From: Pararobbsia alpina_A
GTDB lineage: Bacteria > Pseudomonadota > Gammaproteobacteria > Burkholderiales > Burkholderiaceae
DNA length: 64,000 nt
Direction: 5' to 3'
Assembly (NCBI RefSeq): GCF_965118125.1
Contig: NZ_OZ221287.1
Location: forward strand, 1 to 64,000
Shown: one piece after another, positions 1 through 10,572 of the stretch
How the letters are laid out: each line of letters begins with the position of its first letter
Position numbering within the stretch: the first letter of the stretch is position 1
Position numbers and translations under genes: made by a program
Notes under the pieces: model-generated
Told to the model about the DNA's origin: nothing
Databases searched by the model: none
What the model saw: only the letters and a program-made list of their open reading frames with translations

Positions 1-936
1 GTTGCGGACAACCCCGGCGTCTCGTACAACCCGCTGTTCCTGTACGGCGGCGTAGGCCTGGGCAAGACCCACCTGATTCATGCGATCGGCAACCAGTTGC
101 TCGTCGACAAGGCCGGTGCACGCATTCGTTATATCCACGCGGAGCAATACGTGTCCGACGTGGTGAAGGCCTACCAACGCAAGGCCTTCGATGAGTTCAA
201 GCGCTACTACCATTCGCTCGACCTGCTGCTGATCGACGATATTCAGTTCTTCTCGGGCAAGTCCCGTACGCAGGAAGAGTTCTTCTACGCGTTCGAAGCC
301 CTGGTCGCCAACAAGGCCCAGGTCATCATCACGAGCGATACGTATCCGAAGGAAATCAGCGGGATCGATGACCGGCTGATCTCGCGTTTCGACTCGGGCC
401 TGACGGTCGCGATCGAACCGCCCGAACTCGAAATGCGCGTCGCCATTCTGATGCGCAAGGCGCAGTCCGAAGGCGTGCAGGTGTCGGAAGACGTCGCATT
501 CTTCGTGGCGAAGCATCTGCGTTCGAACGTGCGTGAGCTCGAAGGCGCGCTGCGCAAGATCCTCGCGTACTCGAAGTTCCATGGCCGCGATATCACGATC
601 GAACTCACGCGTGAGGCGCTCAAGGATCTGCTGACGGTGCAGAACCGCCAGATCTCGGTCGAAAACATCCAGAAGACGGTCGCCGACTTTTACAACATCA
701 AAGTCGCCGATATGTATTCGAAAAAGCGTCCGGCGAACATCGCGCGGCCGCGTCAGATCGCGATGTATCTGGCCAAGGAACTCACGCAAAAAAGCTTGCC
801 GGAAATCGGCGACCTGTTCGGCGGCCGCGACCACACGACCGTGCTGCACGCGGTCCGCAAGATCGCCGAGGAACGCAGCAAGGATGCGCAGCTCAATCAC
901 GAGCTGCACGTGCTTGAGCAAACGCTGAAGGGGTAA
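1..936 (+). CDS. dnaA: Chromosomal replication initiator protein DnaA, 3' part
   Basis: Partial gene: the frame is open from base 1, so the 5' end with domains I and II lies outside the window. The visible 311 residues carry the AAA+ domain, with Walker A GGVGLGKT at about residues 16-23 and Walker B LLLIDDIQF near residue 80, then the sensor regions. The C-terminal domain IV carries the DnaA-box binding signature, with GGRDHTTV near the end. DnaA binds oriC boxes and melts the origin. dnaN follows after 340 bp and then gyrB, the usual origin-proximal order. Identification is certain; only the start is missing. Confidence 0.98.
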   Translation, partial: VADNPGVSYNPLFLYGGVGLGKTHLIHAIGNQLLVDKAGARIRYIHAEQYVSDVVKAYQRKAFDEFKRYYHSLDLLLIDDIQFFSGKSRTQEEFFYAFEALVANKAQVIITSDTYPKEISGIDDRLISRFDSGLTVAIEPPELEMRVAILMRKAQSEGVQVSEDVAFFVAKHLRSNVRELEGALRKILAYSKFHGRDITIELTREALKDLLTVQNRQISVENIQKTVADFYNIKVADMYSKKRPANIARPRQIAMYLAKELTQKSLPEIGDLFGGRDHTTVLHAVRKIAEERSKDAQLNHELHVLEQTLKG

Positions 937-1276
937 TCGGGCGAAAAGGGTGATGGCCCCACTTGCGATTGGAGTCGTGCCACCACCCGCAGCTCCCCCG
1001 ACAAGCCCCCGAGGCAAACCCAGCACACTCCGACGCCTGTCCGCGCGGCCGACCGCTTCGGCGACAGGCCTGAGCGACGAGAGCCGTTTTTCGCGACAAC
1101 CCGCCCCTCCGAAACCCTTGCCAGTCAAGGCCCGCGCGGCATCCGGGCGCTGGCGGCCCCAAATTTGCTGGGTCGGGCCGTTTTTAGGGCAAAATACAGG
1201 ATTAGACAGGCTGGCGCGCGGCAATTTTTGCGGCGATGCAGTCATCGCGAACGAGCGTCTATATCAAAGGATCTTT
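937..1276 (+). other. dnaA-dnaN intergenic region
   Basis: 340 bp between the dnaA stop and the dnaN start. The dnaN frame stays open upstream to about 950, but that stretch encodes a proline/alanine/arginine-rich peptide unlike any sliding clamp, so I treat it as non-coding. No perfect DnaA box (TTATCCACA) was seen. A dnaN promoter is expected here, but I cannot place one with confidence. Confidence 0.5.
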
Positions 1277-2380
1277 ATGCAATTGGTCAAGACCGAACGA
1301 GACAATCTCTTGGGGCCACTGCAGACCGTCAGCGGCATCGTGGAGCGCCGACATACGCTGCCGATTCTTGCAAATCTGCTGATCACGAAGGCCGGTGCCG
1401 ACGTTTCGTTCCTTTCGACCGATCTCGAACTGCAGATCACCACGCGGGCCGGTTTCGGTACCGGCAACGACCAGGCGTCGACGACGGTCGCGGCGCGCAA
1501 ACTTCTGGATATTCTTCGCGCAATGCCCGACGGTGAGGTCAGCCTCACGCTGTCGGACAAGCGCCTGACGGTGCAATCGGGCAAGAGCCGCTTTGCGCTG
1601 CAGACGCTCGCCGCCGACGAATTCCCGACGGTCGCCCAGGCGAAGGACTACGGCGCGGTGCTCGAGCTGCCGCAAAAGCGCTTCCGCCAGTTGCTCGGCA
1701 TGGTCCACTTCGCGATGGCCCAGCAAGACATCCGTTACTACCTGAACGGCATGCTGATCGTGGTCGACGGCAAGCAGCTGATGGCTGTGGCGACCGACGG
1801 TCACCGTCTGGCCTACGCCTCGACCGAACTCGACGAAGAGTTCCCGCGTCAGGAAGTGATCGTTCCGCGCAAGACCATTCTCGAATTACAGCGTCTACTC
1901 GAGGATACGGACGATCCCCTGAAGATCGAAATCGCGGCGACGCAAGCTAAGTTCACGTTCGGTCGCGTCGAACTGGTGTCGAAGCTCGTCGAAGGCAAGT
2001 TCCCCGACTTTCAGCGTGTGATTCCGAAGGGCTATAAGAATAGCTTCACGATCGGACGCGACGAACTCCAGCGCTCGCTTCAGCGCGCGGCCATTCTGAC
2101 TTCGGACAAGTTCAAGGGCGTGCGTTGCCTGATCGGTCCGGGCCAGATGAAGATCCTGTCGACCAATGCCGACCAGGAAGAAGCACAGGAAGAACTCGAG
2201 ATCGCCTACGACGGCGATGCGCTCGATATCGGTTTCAACGTCACCTATCTGCTCGACGCACTGGCCAACCTCAAGGTCGACATGCTGCAGATTTCGCTGG
2301 GCGATTCGACGGCGAGTGCGCTGATCACGATTCCTGAGAACGACACGTTCAAATATGTCGTCATGCCGATGCGCATCTGA
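1277..2380 (+). CDS. dnaN: DNA polymerase III subunit beta (sliding clamp)
   Basis: A 367-residue ring-forming processivity clamp that tethers DNA polymerase III to DNA. I chose the ATG at 1277 because an AAAGGA ribosome-binding site ends 6 bases before it. The resulting N-terminus (MQLVKTERD) matches the family, and the length is the normal 366-367 aa; a longer in-frame extension is rejected. The protein ends with the family-typical VMPMRI. It lies between dnaA and gyrB in the same orientation. A GC-rich hairpin 34 bp after the stop may attenuate read-through into gyrB. Confidence 0.97.
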   Translation: MQLVKTERDNLLGPLQTVSGIVERRHTLPILANLLITKAGADVSFLSTDLELQITTRAGFGTGNDQASTTVAARKLLDILRAMPDGEVSLTLSDKRLTVQSGKSRFALQTLAADEFPTVAQAKDYGAVLELPQKRFRQLLGMVHFAMAQQDIRYYLNGMLIVVDGKQLMAVATDGHRLAYASTELDEEFPRQEVIVPRKTILELQRLLEDTDDPLKIEIAATQAKFTFGRVELVSKLVEGKFPDFQRVIPKGYKNSFTIGRDELQRSLQRAAILTSDKFKGVRCLIGPGQMKILSTNADQEEAQEELEIAYDGDALDIGFNVTYLLDALANLKVDMLQISLGDSTASALITIPENDTFKYVVMPMRI

Positions 2381-2413
2381 GCGCGACGCACGAACTTTGA
2401 GTTGACTCGTCAC

Positions 2414-2432
2414 AAGGGGCCCTGCGCCCCTT
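2414..2432 (+). terminator. Possible terminator/attenuator after dnaN
   Basis: Seven-base-pair stem AAGGGGC/GCCCCTT with a 5-nt loop, followed by an interrupted T-rich stretch. It lies 34 bp after dnaN and 72 bp before gyrB, so it could cause partial termination between them. The T-tract is weak. Confidence 0.45.
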
Positions 2433-2504
2433 TGGCGTTTCTAAGCGATACCGGAAAAGGCACACAATGCCCGATCCGGCGCCTTGCAGAACCGGAAGAT
2501 ACAC

Positions 2505-4976
<2,472 letters not shown>

Positions 4977-5010
4977 TTGATATGTAGATCAACGCCTCAG
5001 CCGCGATCCA

Positions 5011-5045
5011 AAACCCATGAGTCGAAAGACTTATGGGTTTTTTTT
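5011..5045 (+). terminator. Rho-independent terminator after gyrB
   Basis: Thirteen-base-pair stem with one mismatch (AAACCCATGAGTC with GACTTATGGGTTT), a GAAA loop, and a run of eight T. It lies 34 bp after the gyrB stop. Confidence 0.93.
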
Positions 5046-5458
5046 CGTCGAGTTGTCCAACGCCGGGTTCAGAGTCTCAATGTATGGAAAATTATGTGAG
5101 AGCCATAATTATGGCTTTCACATAATTTTCCATAAATTCCACGGCCAACGCACCTTCAAGATGTCGTTGCCCGTCTATCGACTGTTCAATCACTGAGAAA
5201 CTCGCGCGGAAATGAGCGGATCACTCTCAGTCGGAAATCAGACTCGCAAGGGCGGGAAATCAACGATTCTTGTCGAGCAGCCATGAGCACTTCGTTCTGT
5301 TCCGCGCCACGAGGTACCTGCTAATATGCCCGGCAATCCATATCGTCCAGCCATGCTCATAGACCACCGGATTGACGACGTGCAAATCGCTACGGATCCA
5401 CAAACACCAGCACTCCGGTGCAAATCGGCGCTATCACGACGTCAAATGAGGCTTCGCG
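5046..5458. other. Gene-free stretch between gyrB and the ATPase gene
   Basis: About 410 bp without a supportable gene. It holds the 52-bp palindrome at 5083-5134, listed separately. The rest is less GC-rich than the surrounding core genes. A TAATAT hexamer at 5322-5327 could be a -10 box for the ATPase gene, but no matching -35 was found. Confidence 0.4.
5083..5134. repeat. 52-bp near-perfect palindrome
   Basis: Two 26-base arms (5083-5108 and 5109-5134) are complementary except for one pair (5100/5117). The outer 17 bases of the arms (TATGGAAAATTATGTGA and its complement) match perfectly, and the centre is GCCATAATTATGGC. It is very AT-rich in a GC-rich chromosome and has no adjacent T-run beyond its own sequence. 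It directly precedes a two-gene accessory module. The shape, two inverted recombinase-type half sites around a core, suggests a recombination or integration scar; that is inference. No second copy was seen in the window. Confidence 0.85.
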
Positions 5459-6541
5459 ATGCCTAGTGTTCACTCGCTCACCGTCACCGGTTACAAGTCC
5501 ATTCGCGCGCTGCACGACTTTGAACTGCGCAACCTCAACGTTCTAATCGGTGCGAACGGTGCCGGTAAAAGCAACTTCATCAGCCTGTTCCGACTACTCA
5601 ACGAAATGTATGAGCAGCGGTTGCAGCTGTTTGTCCAGACGCAAGGTGGTCCCGATGCAATGCTGCACTTCGGACGTCGGACCACAGACAAGCTCCACGC
5701 CGCGTTTTATTTTGCGAAGAACGGCTACGAGTTCGATCTTGTACCCACTAACGACAACCGGCTCGTTTTCGAGCGCGAGGTGAGTTCGTACCGTGGGGTG
5801 CAATTCCACACTGCGCCAAGCTCAACGCTGGCGACCGGCCACGCAGAATCGAAGCTAAAGGAAGCGATCGACCCGTACTCGCCTTATGTACGCGAGTCGG
5901 TCAGCAATTGGCGCGTCTATCACTTTCATGACACGAGCGACAAAGCTCGCGTCAAACAGCGGCACGCTACCAATGACAATCTGCGACTCAAGCCGGATGC
6001 CGCGAATCTCGCCGCGTATCTGCGCATGTTGCGCAGCAACCACCAGGGAGCGTACCGGCGCATCGTTGACACCATTCGTCTCGTAGCGCCGTTTTTTGGC
6101 GACTTCGTACATCGTGACGACGACTCGGAAACTGTCGAGCTTGAGTGGACTCAGCGCGACAACCCTGACACACCATTCAAAGCCCATGTGCTTTCCGATG
6201 GCACGCTGCGATTCATTTGCCTGACAACGCTGTTGCTCCAGCCCATCGAATTGTTGCCGGACACGATCCTGATCGACGAACCTGAGCTCGGCTTGCATCC
6301 TTATGCCATCTCGGTACTCGCGGAAGTCTTGCAACAGGTCGCCGAAGCCAAACAGGTCATCGTCTCTACTCAGTCTGTCGAGCTTGTGAATGAGTTGTGC
6401 GCAGAGGACATTGTCGTCGTCGATCAAAAAGACGGGGCGTCAACTTTCCGCCGCTACAAACAGGAAGAGCTCTCGGGTTGGCTCGAGCAATACGCGCTGG
6501 GCGAACTCTGGAAGCGCAATATTCTGGGCGGGAGGCCGTAA
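5459..6541 (+). CDS. AAA/ABC-type ATPase, stand-alone OLD-like (partner of DUF4276)
   Basis: A 360-residue SMC/OLD-like ATPase. Walker A GANGAGKSN is at residues 31-39, the ABC signature LSDGT at 245-249, Walker B LIDEPE at 271-276, and a switch motif STQS at 303-306. Unlike full-length OLD or GajA proteins, it has no C-terminal TOPRIM nuclease domain. The next gene, which abuts it without a gap, supplies a TOPRIM-like protein. The ATG at 5459 has GAGG 8 bases upstream. Such ATPase/DUF4276 pairs recur in bacterial accessory regions. A defence role (ATP-gated nuclease) is inference from domain logic. The pair sits alone between gyrB and a chemoreceptor gene, behind a large palindrome, which fits transfer. 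Confidence 0.85.
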   Translation: MPSVHSLTVTGYKSIRALHDFELRNLNVLIGANGAGKSNFISLFRLLNEMYEQRLQLFVQTQGGPDAMLHFGRRTTDKLHAAFYFAKNGYEFDLVPTNDNRLVFEREVSSYRGVQFHTAPSSTLATGHAESKLKEAIDPYSPYVRESVSNWRVYHFHDTSDKARVKQRHATNDNLRLKPDAANLAAYLRMLRSNHQGAYRRIVDTIRLVAPFFGDFVHRDDDSETVELEWTQRDNPDTPFKAHVLSDGTLRFICLTTLLLQPIELLPDTILIDEPELGLHPYAISVLAEVLQQVAEAKQVIVSTQSVELVNELCAEDIVVVDQKDGASTFRRYKQEELSGWLEQYALGELWKRNILGGRP

Positions 6542-7225
6542 GTGGTTGAAGTCACTGTCTTTGCCGAAGGGCCGACCGAGGAACAGTTCATCAAGCGCGT
6601 CGTGGCTCCCGCTCTGCGACACCTTCAGGTATTCGTGAAGCCTCAGTTGTTAACGACATCGCAAGATGCGTGTGGCGGTGCGATCACGTTCGACCGCCTT
6701 AAATTCAACGCTCTCAACACGCTGCGGCAGAAGCCCAACGGTGTTCTGACGACTTTGCTCGATCTCTACGGGCTCGATACGAAGTTCCCTGGGTACGAAG
6801 AGGCGAGCAAAAGGCCGGACCTCGAGAGTCGCGTCGCATGTCTCAACCATGCGCTCCATCAAGCCGTCATTGCCCACGTAGGCTGCCGGCCTGAACGCTT
6901 TATCGCTCACATCCAGCCCTACGAGTTCGAAGGGTTGCTGTTTTCGGACACGGCGGCGTTGGCTCAAACCGAGCCCGACTGGGCAGCGAGTGAAGCACGT
7001 CTTGCTCAAGTGCGTGAGGCGTTTCCAACTCCCGAGCACATCAACAACAGCTTCGAAACAAAGCCGTCAAAGCGACTGGAACAGTTGCTCCGGCCTGGAT
7101 ACAAAAAGACTCGCCACGGGCCATTGGCTGCGGAGCGTGTGACGCTCGAGACGATGGAAAGAGAGTGCCCGCACTTTCGAGCCTGGATGGATAGACTGCG
7201 GCAGCTCGGTGCCATGGCGGCCTAG
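6542..7225 (+). CDS. DUF4276 family protein, TOPRIM-like, partner of the upstream ATPase
   Basis: A 227-residue protein starting with GTG immediately after the TAA of the ATPase gene, so the two are translationally coupled. The N-terminus reads VFAEGPTEEQF (residues 6-16), the glycine-flanked glutamate motif typical of TOPRIM domains. An acidic LDLYG motif is at residues 73-77 (Asp74), and a conserved PYEFEGLLFSD block at 126-136. These fit a metal-dependent phosphotransfer or nuclease fold, as in the TOPRIM part of OLD proteins. The family is officially of unknown function and the nuclease reading is inference. It converges on the chemoreceptor gene downstream. Confidence 0.8.
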   Translation: MVEVTVFAEGPTEEQFIKRVVAPALRHLQVFVKPQLLTTSQDACGGAITFDRLKFNALNTLRQKPNGVLTTLLDLYGLDTKFPGYEEASKRPDLESRVACLNHALHQAVIAHVGCRPERFIAHIQPYEFEGLLFSDTAALAQTEPDWAASEARLAQVREAFPTPEHINNSFETKPSKRLEQLLRPGYKKTRHGPLAAERVTLETMERECPHFRAWMDRLRQLGAMAA

Positions 7226-7348
7226 GCACTCAGGTTCCTGTGCGAATTCGGATCGATTTGTCGGTGAGTGAAAACGTCGGCCCGCCGGCACAGTTACCGG
7301 TCCCACCGCCGCATGGCTTTATGGAGTTAGCTGGGCCTACGTTTCGAG

Positions 7349-8902
7349 TCACCTTCCCCCCTCCACCCGAAACACCGCCATCTGCTCCGTCAACCGCCCG
7401 GCCTGCTCGCGCAACGACTGCGCGGCCGCCGCGGCTTGTTCGACTAGCGCAGCATTCTGCTGTGTCACATCGTCCATCAGCCCCACCGCCTGATTCACCT
7501 GCTCGATGCCGAGCATCTGCTGTCGACTGGCACCCGCAATCTCACCAATGATGAACGACACCCGCTGCACGCTGCTCACCACGTCGCGCATCGTCGTGCC
7601 GGCCTGATGGACGCGGGCGGTGCCCTGCTCGACCTGACTCACCGAGTCGTCGATCAGACTCTTGATCTCTTTCGCTGCGCTCGATGACCGCTGCGCCAAG
7701 GTGCGCACCTCGGACGCAACAACCGCGAACCCACGCCCCTGTTCACCCGCTCGTGCAGCCTCAACCGCCGCGTTCAACGCGAGGATATTCGTCTGAAACG
7801 CAATCCCATCGATCAGCCCGATCACATCGACGATCTTGCTCGATGCGCCGTGGATCGACTCCATCGTGTCGACGACCTCGGTCATCGCTTCCCCTCCGCG
7901 CACTGCGACCTCGGACGCTGACACCGCCAGCTGGTTCGCCTGATGCGCGTTGTCGGCGTTATGTTTTGCCGTCGCGGTCAGTTCCTCCATCGACGCCGCC
8001 GTCTCCTGGAGCGATGCCGCCTGTTGCTCGGTCCGCGACGACAGCTCGGCGTTGCCCGACGCGATCTCTCCCGACGCGGTTTCGATCTGCCGCGCGCCGT
8101 CCCGCACTTCACCGACGATGCTGCGCAGACTGTCGTTCATCTGCCGCAGCGCGCCCAGCAAACGTCCCGTTTCGTCGGCACGATTCACTTCGATCGAACG
8201 CGTCAGATCTCCACGCGCCACCGTCTCTGCAAGACGAATCGCCTCAGCGATCGGCACGACGATCGAGCGCGTGATGAGCACAGCCCCAATGATCGCGAGC
8301 ACCAGTGCCACCAAAGCCAACACCACAACCCTTCGCACCGCCGCACGCGCCTCGGCAATCGCGGTTGCCCCGGTCACGTTCATCCGGTCCGTTTCGCGAT
8401 CGACGGTCGCGTCGATCGCCTTGAAATACGCGTCCTGCACCGGGATCACATCCTTGAACAACGCCGCCTTCGCTTCATCGAGATGCCCCGCGTTCACGAT
8501 CGCAAAGGTCCGATGCACCGCGTCGTTGTATTTTGTTCGAGCAGACTGCATGGCCGTGAATGACTGCTGCGACTCGTCCGTGTGCAGCATCGCGCCCAAA
8601 CGCGCAAAGACCTCATCCGTCTCGCGCGAGGTCACGCCGATGCGCTTCTGATACTTCGCGATCTCACCCGGATCGCTGACGAGCAGCATATTGCGCAGAT
8701 TGCGCACTTCCCGATCCGCGCCGCTGCGGATCTCGTTGCTCAGCGACATCTTCGCGTATCGCTCGTTGATCAGCTCGTCGGTCAGGTTGCTGTCCTGTTC
8801 GAGCCGGATCGCCGAGATCGCCGCCACCGCCACCAGCAAGCAGACGATCAAACCGAATCCAAGCGCGAGCCGCGTCCCGATGTTCAGGTCATGAAGTTTC
8901 AT
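7349..8902 (-). CDS. Methyl-accepting chemotaxis protein, Tar/Tsr-type topology
   Basis: A 517-residue inner-membrane chemoreceptor. Order: transmembrane helix at about residues 11-30, a periplasmic four-helix-bundle sensor to about 190, a second transmembrane helix at about 192-212, a HAMP domain (PIAEAIRLAETVARGD), then a long cytoplasmic coiled coil. The conserved hairpin tip contains FQTNILALNAAVEAARAGEQ, the CheA/CheW contact site. The protein ends VEGGR without the NWETF-type CheR-binding tail. The ATG at 8902 gives a normal N-terminus (MKLHDLNIGTR); longer in-frame extensions lack receptor character. The ligand cannot be predicted. It is a single gene, convergent with the DUF4276 gene. 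Confidence 0.92.
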   Translation of the reverse strand: MKLHDLNIGTRLALGFGLIVCLLVAVAAISAIRLEQDSNLTDELINERYAKMSLSNEIRSGADREVRNLRNMLLVSDPGEIAKYQKRIGVTSRETDEVFARLGAMLHTDESQQSFTAMQSARTKYNDAVHRTFAIVNAGHLDEAKAALFKDVIPVQDAYFKAIDATVDRETDRMNVTGATAIAEARAAVRRVVVLALVALVLAIIGAVLITRSIVVPIAEAIRLAETVARGDLTRSIEVNRADETGRLLGALRQMNDSLRSIVGEVRDGARQIETASGEIASGNAELSSRTEQQAASLQETAASMEELTATAKHNADNAHQANQLAVSASEVAVRGGEAMTEVVDTMESIHGASSKIVDVIGLIDGIAFQTNILALNAAVEAARAGEQGRGFAVVASEVRTLAQRSSSAAKEIKSLIDDSVSQVEQGTARVHQAGTTMRDVVSSVQRVSFIIGEIAGASRQQMLGIEQVNQAVGLMDDVTQQNAALVEQAAAAAQSLREQAGRLTEQMAVFRVEGGR

Positions 8903-9077
8903 AAGCAGCGCCCCCGTTTTGCGCTGTGCTTCGTTTCGTCTTGTATGTGCTGCGATCCAGGCGTCGATTGAGCGATCCGCATTCGAGGCGAGACCGCTAT
9001 CGGCGCAGCTCCACGATCGATCGCCCACAACGCAGGCAAATCCGCTATCTGACCGACAGCTGCGCATGCTTCAACAA

Positions 9078-9101
9078 CAAAGTCCGCACAAGCGGACTTT
9101 G
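9078..9101 (-). terminator. Hairpin terminator downstream of the porin gene
   Basis: Perfect 10-bp stem CAAAGTCCGC/GCGGACTTTG with a 4-nt loop, 35 bp beyond the porin stop on the minus strand. Moderately T-rich sequence flanks both sides, so it may also act on the opposite strand. Confidence 0.7.
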
Positions 9102-9136
9102 TCTTTCTGGCCAATCAACCCCTCAACACACCATCA

Positions 9137-10288
9137 TCAGAACCGCGTCCGCATCCCCAGACGCAGCGCGAGCTGGCTATTCGATCCGGTACCCGAATTC
9201 CCGAAGAAGCTCGAGCTCGAGCCGATTTCAGCCTGCACCGGCACACCATCATTGCTACCCGATGCCTTCTGATAAATCGCCATCGCATAGACGTCGGTGC
9301 GCTTCGACAGCGAGTAGTCGAGAATCGAACTGACCTGGTTCCACTTGCCCGTCGCCGTACCGCTGAGATCGGAGTACGTATAGGACAGCGCTGCGAAGAT
9401 CGCCGGCGTGAACTGATACTTGCCGTCGATTTCGTAGTTGTTGAAGGTCGAGCTCTGACCTGTCAGCCCTTCGAAGCGCGTATTGGTCCAGTTGCCGAAC
9501 ACCATCGCCGGACCGAACGCGTAACGCGCGCCGACACCGATCGTGCGCAGGTCCTTGTTGCCGAACGTATTGACGTTGGCAATCGTGACCGGGAACGCAG
9601 GCGACGCCGCATTCGGATAGCTGATGTCGGTATAGGCCGCGCCGATTGCGAACGGACCGTGATCGTAGTTCGCCCCGAAGCTCACCGTGCGCGACGAGCC
9701 CGTGGTGGTCACGCCGGCGACGGTCGTCGTCGGGTTGCCGCTGAAGTCGGTCGAGTTCGAGAAACCGAACATCACGCCAAACGTCAGCCCCGAGAAGCTC
9801 GCGCTCGAGAACTTGACGGCGTTGTTGATCCGGCTCGACGTCAACTGGTCGACGTCGTTCATGCGGAACGCATAGTTACCGATCGTCAGGCCACCGGCCG
9901 CGTACTTCGAGACGTACTCGGTCGAAAACGAGTACTGGCGACCGAACGTCAACGCGCCGACACCCACCTTCGACAGTCCGACGAACGCCTGCCGGCCGAA
10001 CAAGGTGCCGCCCTGCGCAGCTTGTCCGTTTGCGACGCTGAGACCGCCTTCGAGCGTGAAGATCGCGCTCAGACCGCCGCCGAGATCTTCGGTCCCTCTC
10101 ATACCCCAGCGATTGCCCTGGATGACGCCGTCGTCAAGCTTGACCTTGCTCGACGAGCCCGTCGCCGTCGCTGCGTGATTCACATAACTCACGCCGGCGT
10201 CGAGCAAACCGTACAACGTGACACTGCTTTGGGCGTGCGCGCCCGTCGCGAGCAGCCCGAGGCCGCCCACGATCATCAACTTCTTCAT
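9137..10288 (-). CDS. Outer-membrane general porin, Gram-negative porin family (OmpC-like)
   Basis: A 383-residue trimeric beta-barrel porin of the beta-proteobacterial Porin_4 type. The signal peptide MKKLMIVGGLGLLATGAHA is followed by QSSVTLYGLLDAGV, the classic first strand. The middle carries GSSRTVSFGANYDHG-type strand repeats, and the last strand ends LALRLGMRTRF with the terminal Phe needed by the BAM machine. The ATG at 10288 has a GGAGA ribosome-binding site. It allows passive diffusion of small hydrophilic solutes. It is a single-gene unit with a terminator. The 284 bp upstream should hold its promoter, but I cannot place it. Confidence 0.95.
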   Translation of the reverse strand: MKKLMIVGGLGLLATGAHAQSSVTLYGLLDAGVSYVNHAATATGSSSKVKLDDGVIQGNRWGMRGTEDLGGGLSAIFTLEGGLSVANGQAAQGGTLFGRQAFVGLSKVGVGALTFGRQYSFSTEYVSKYAAGGLTIGNYAFRMNDVDQLTSSRINNAVKFSSASFSGLTFGVMFGFSNSTDFSGNPTTTVAGVTTTGSSRTVSFGANYDHGPFAIGAAYTDISYPNAASPAFPVTIANVNTFGNKDLRTIGVGARYAFGPAMVFGNWTNTRFEGLTGQSSTFNNYEIDGKYQFTPAIFAALSYTYSDLSGTATGKWNQVSSILDYSLSKRTDVYAMAIYQKASGSNDGVPVQAEIGSSSSFFGNSGTGSNSQLALRLGMRTRF

Positions 10289-10572
10289 TGCTGCTGTCTC
10301 CTGTCAGGTGTGAATGTGCCTTCCGTCCCATCGATAAGGCGGTGAGGTGGCCTTTGTCCGGCTTCTAGTTGAGTGCGTGTTTTTATGTGTGTGCCCGCAG
10401 CGCTACTTCCATAGCTATCGCGACGGCACGTGCTCGCGCTTCCTATTGCATTGGATCGAGTACACTAGTTTTATATGTACCTGTCACAGTTACGTATTTA
10501 GACAATGCATGATCGACCTCCCTATTAGATCCAGTCGATCACACGACCTTGATACGTGCGCGGCGTCGTTCC

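Noticed and set aside
950..1276. N-terminal extension of dnaN by about 109 residues
   Set aside because: The extension is Pro/Ala/Arg-rich, unlike any clamp, and the ATG at 1277 has a good ribosome-binding site and gives the standard length.
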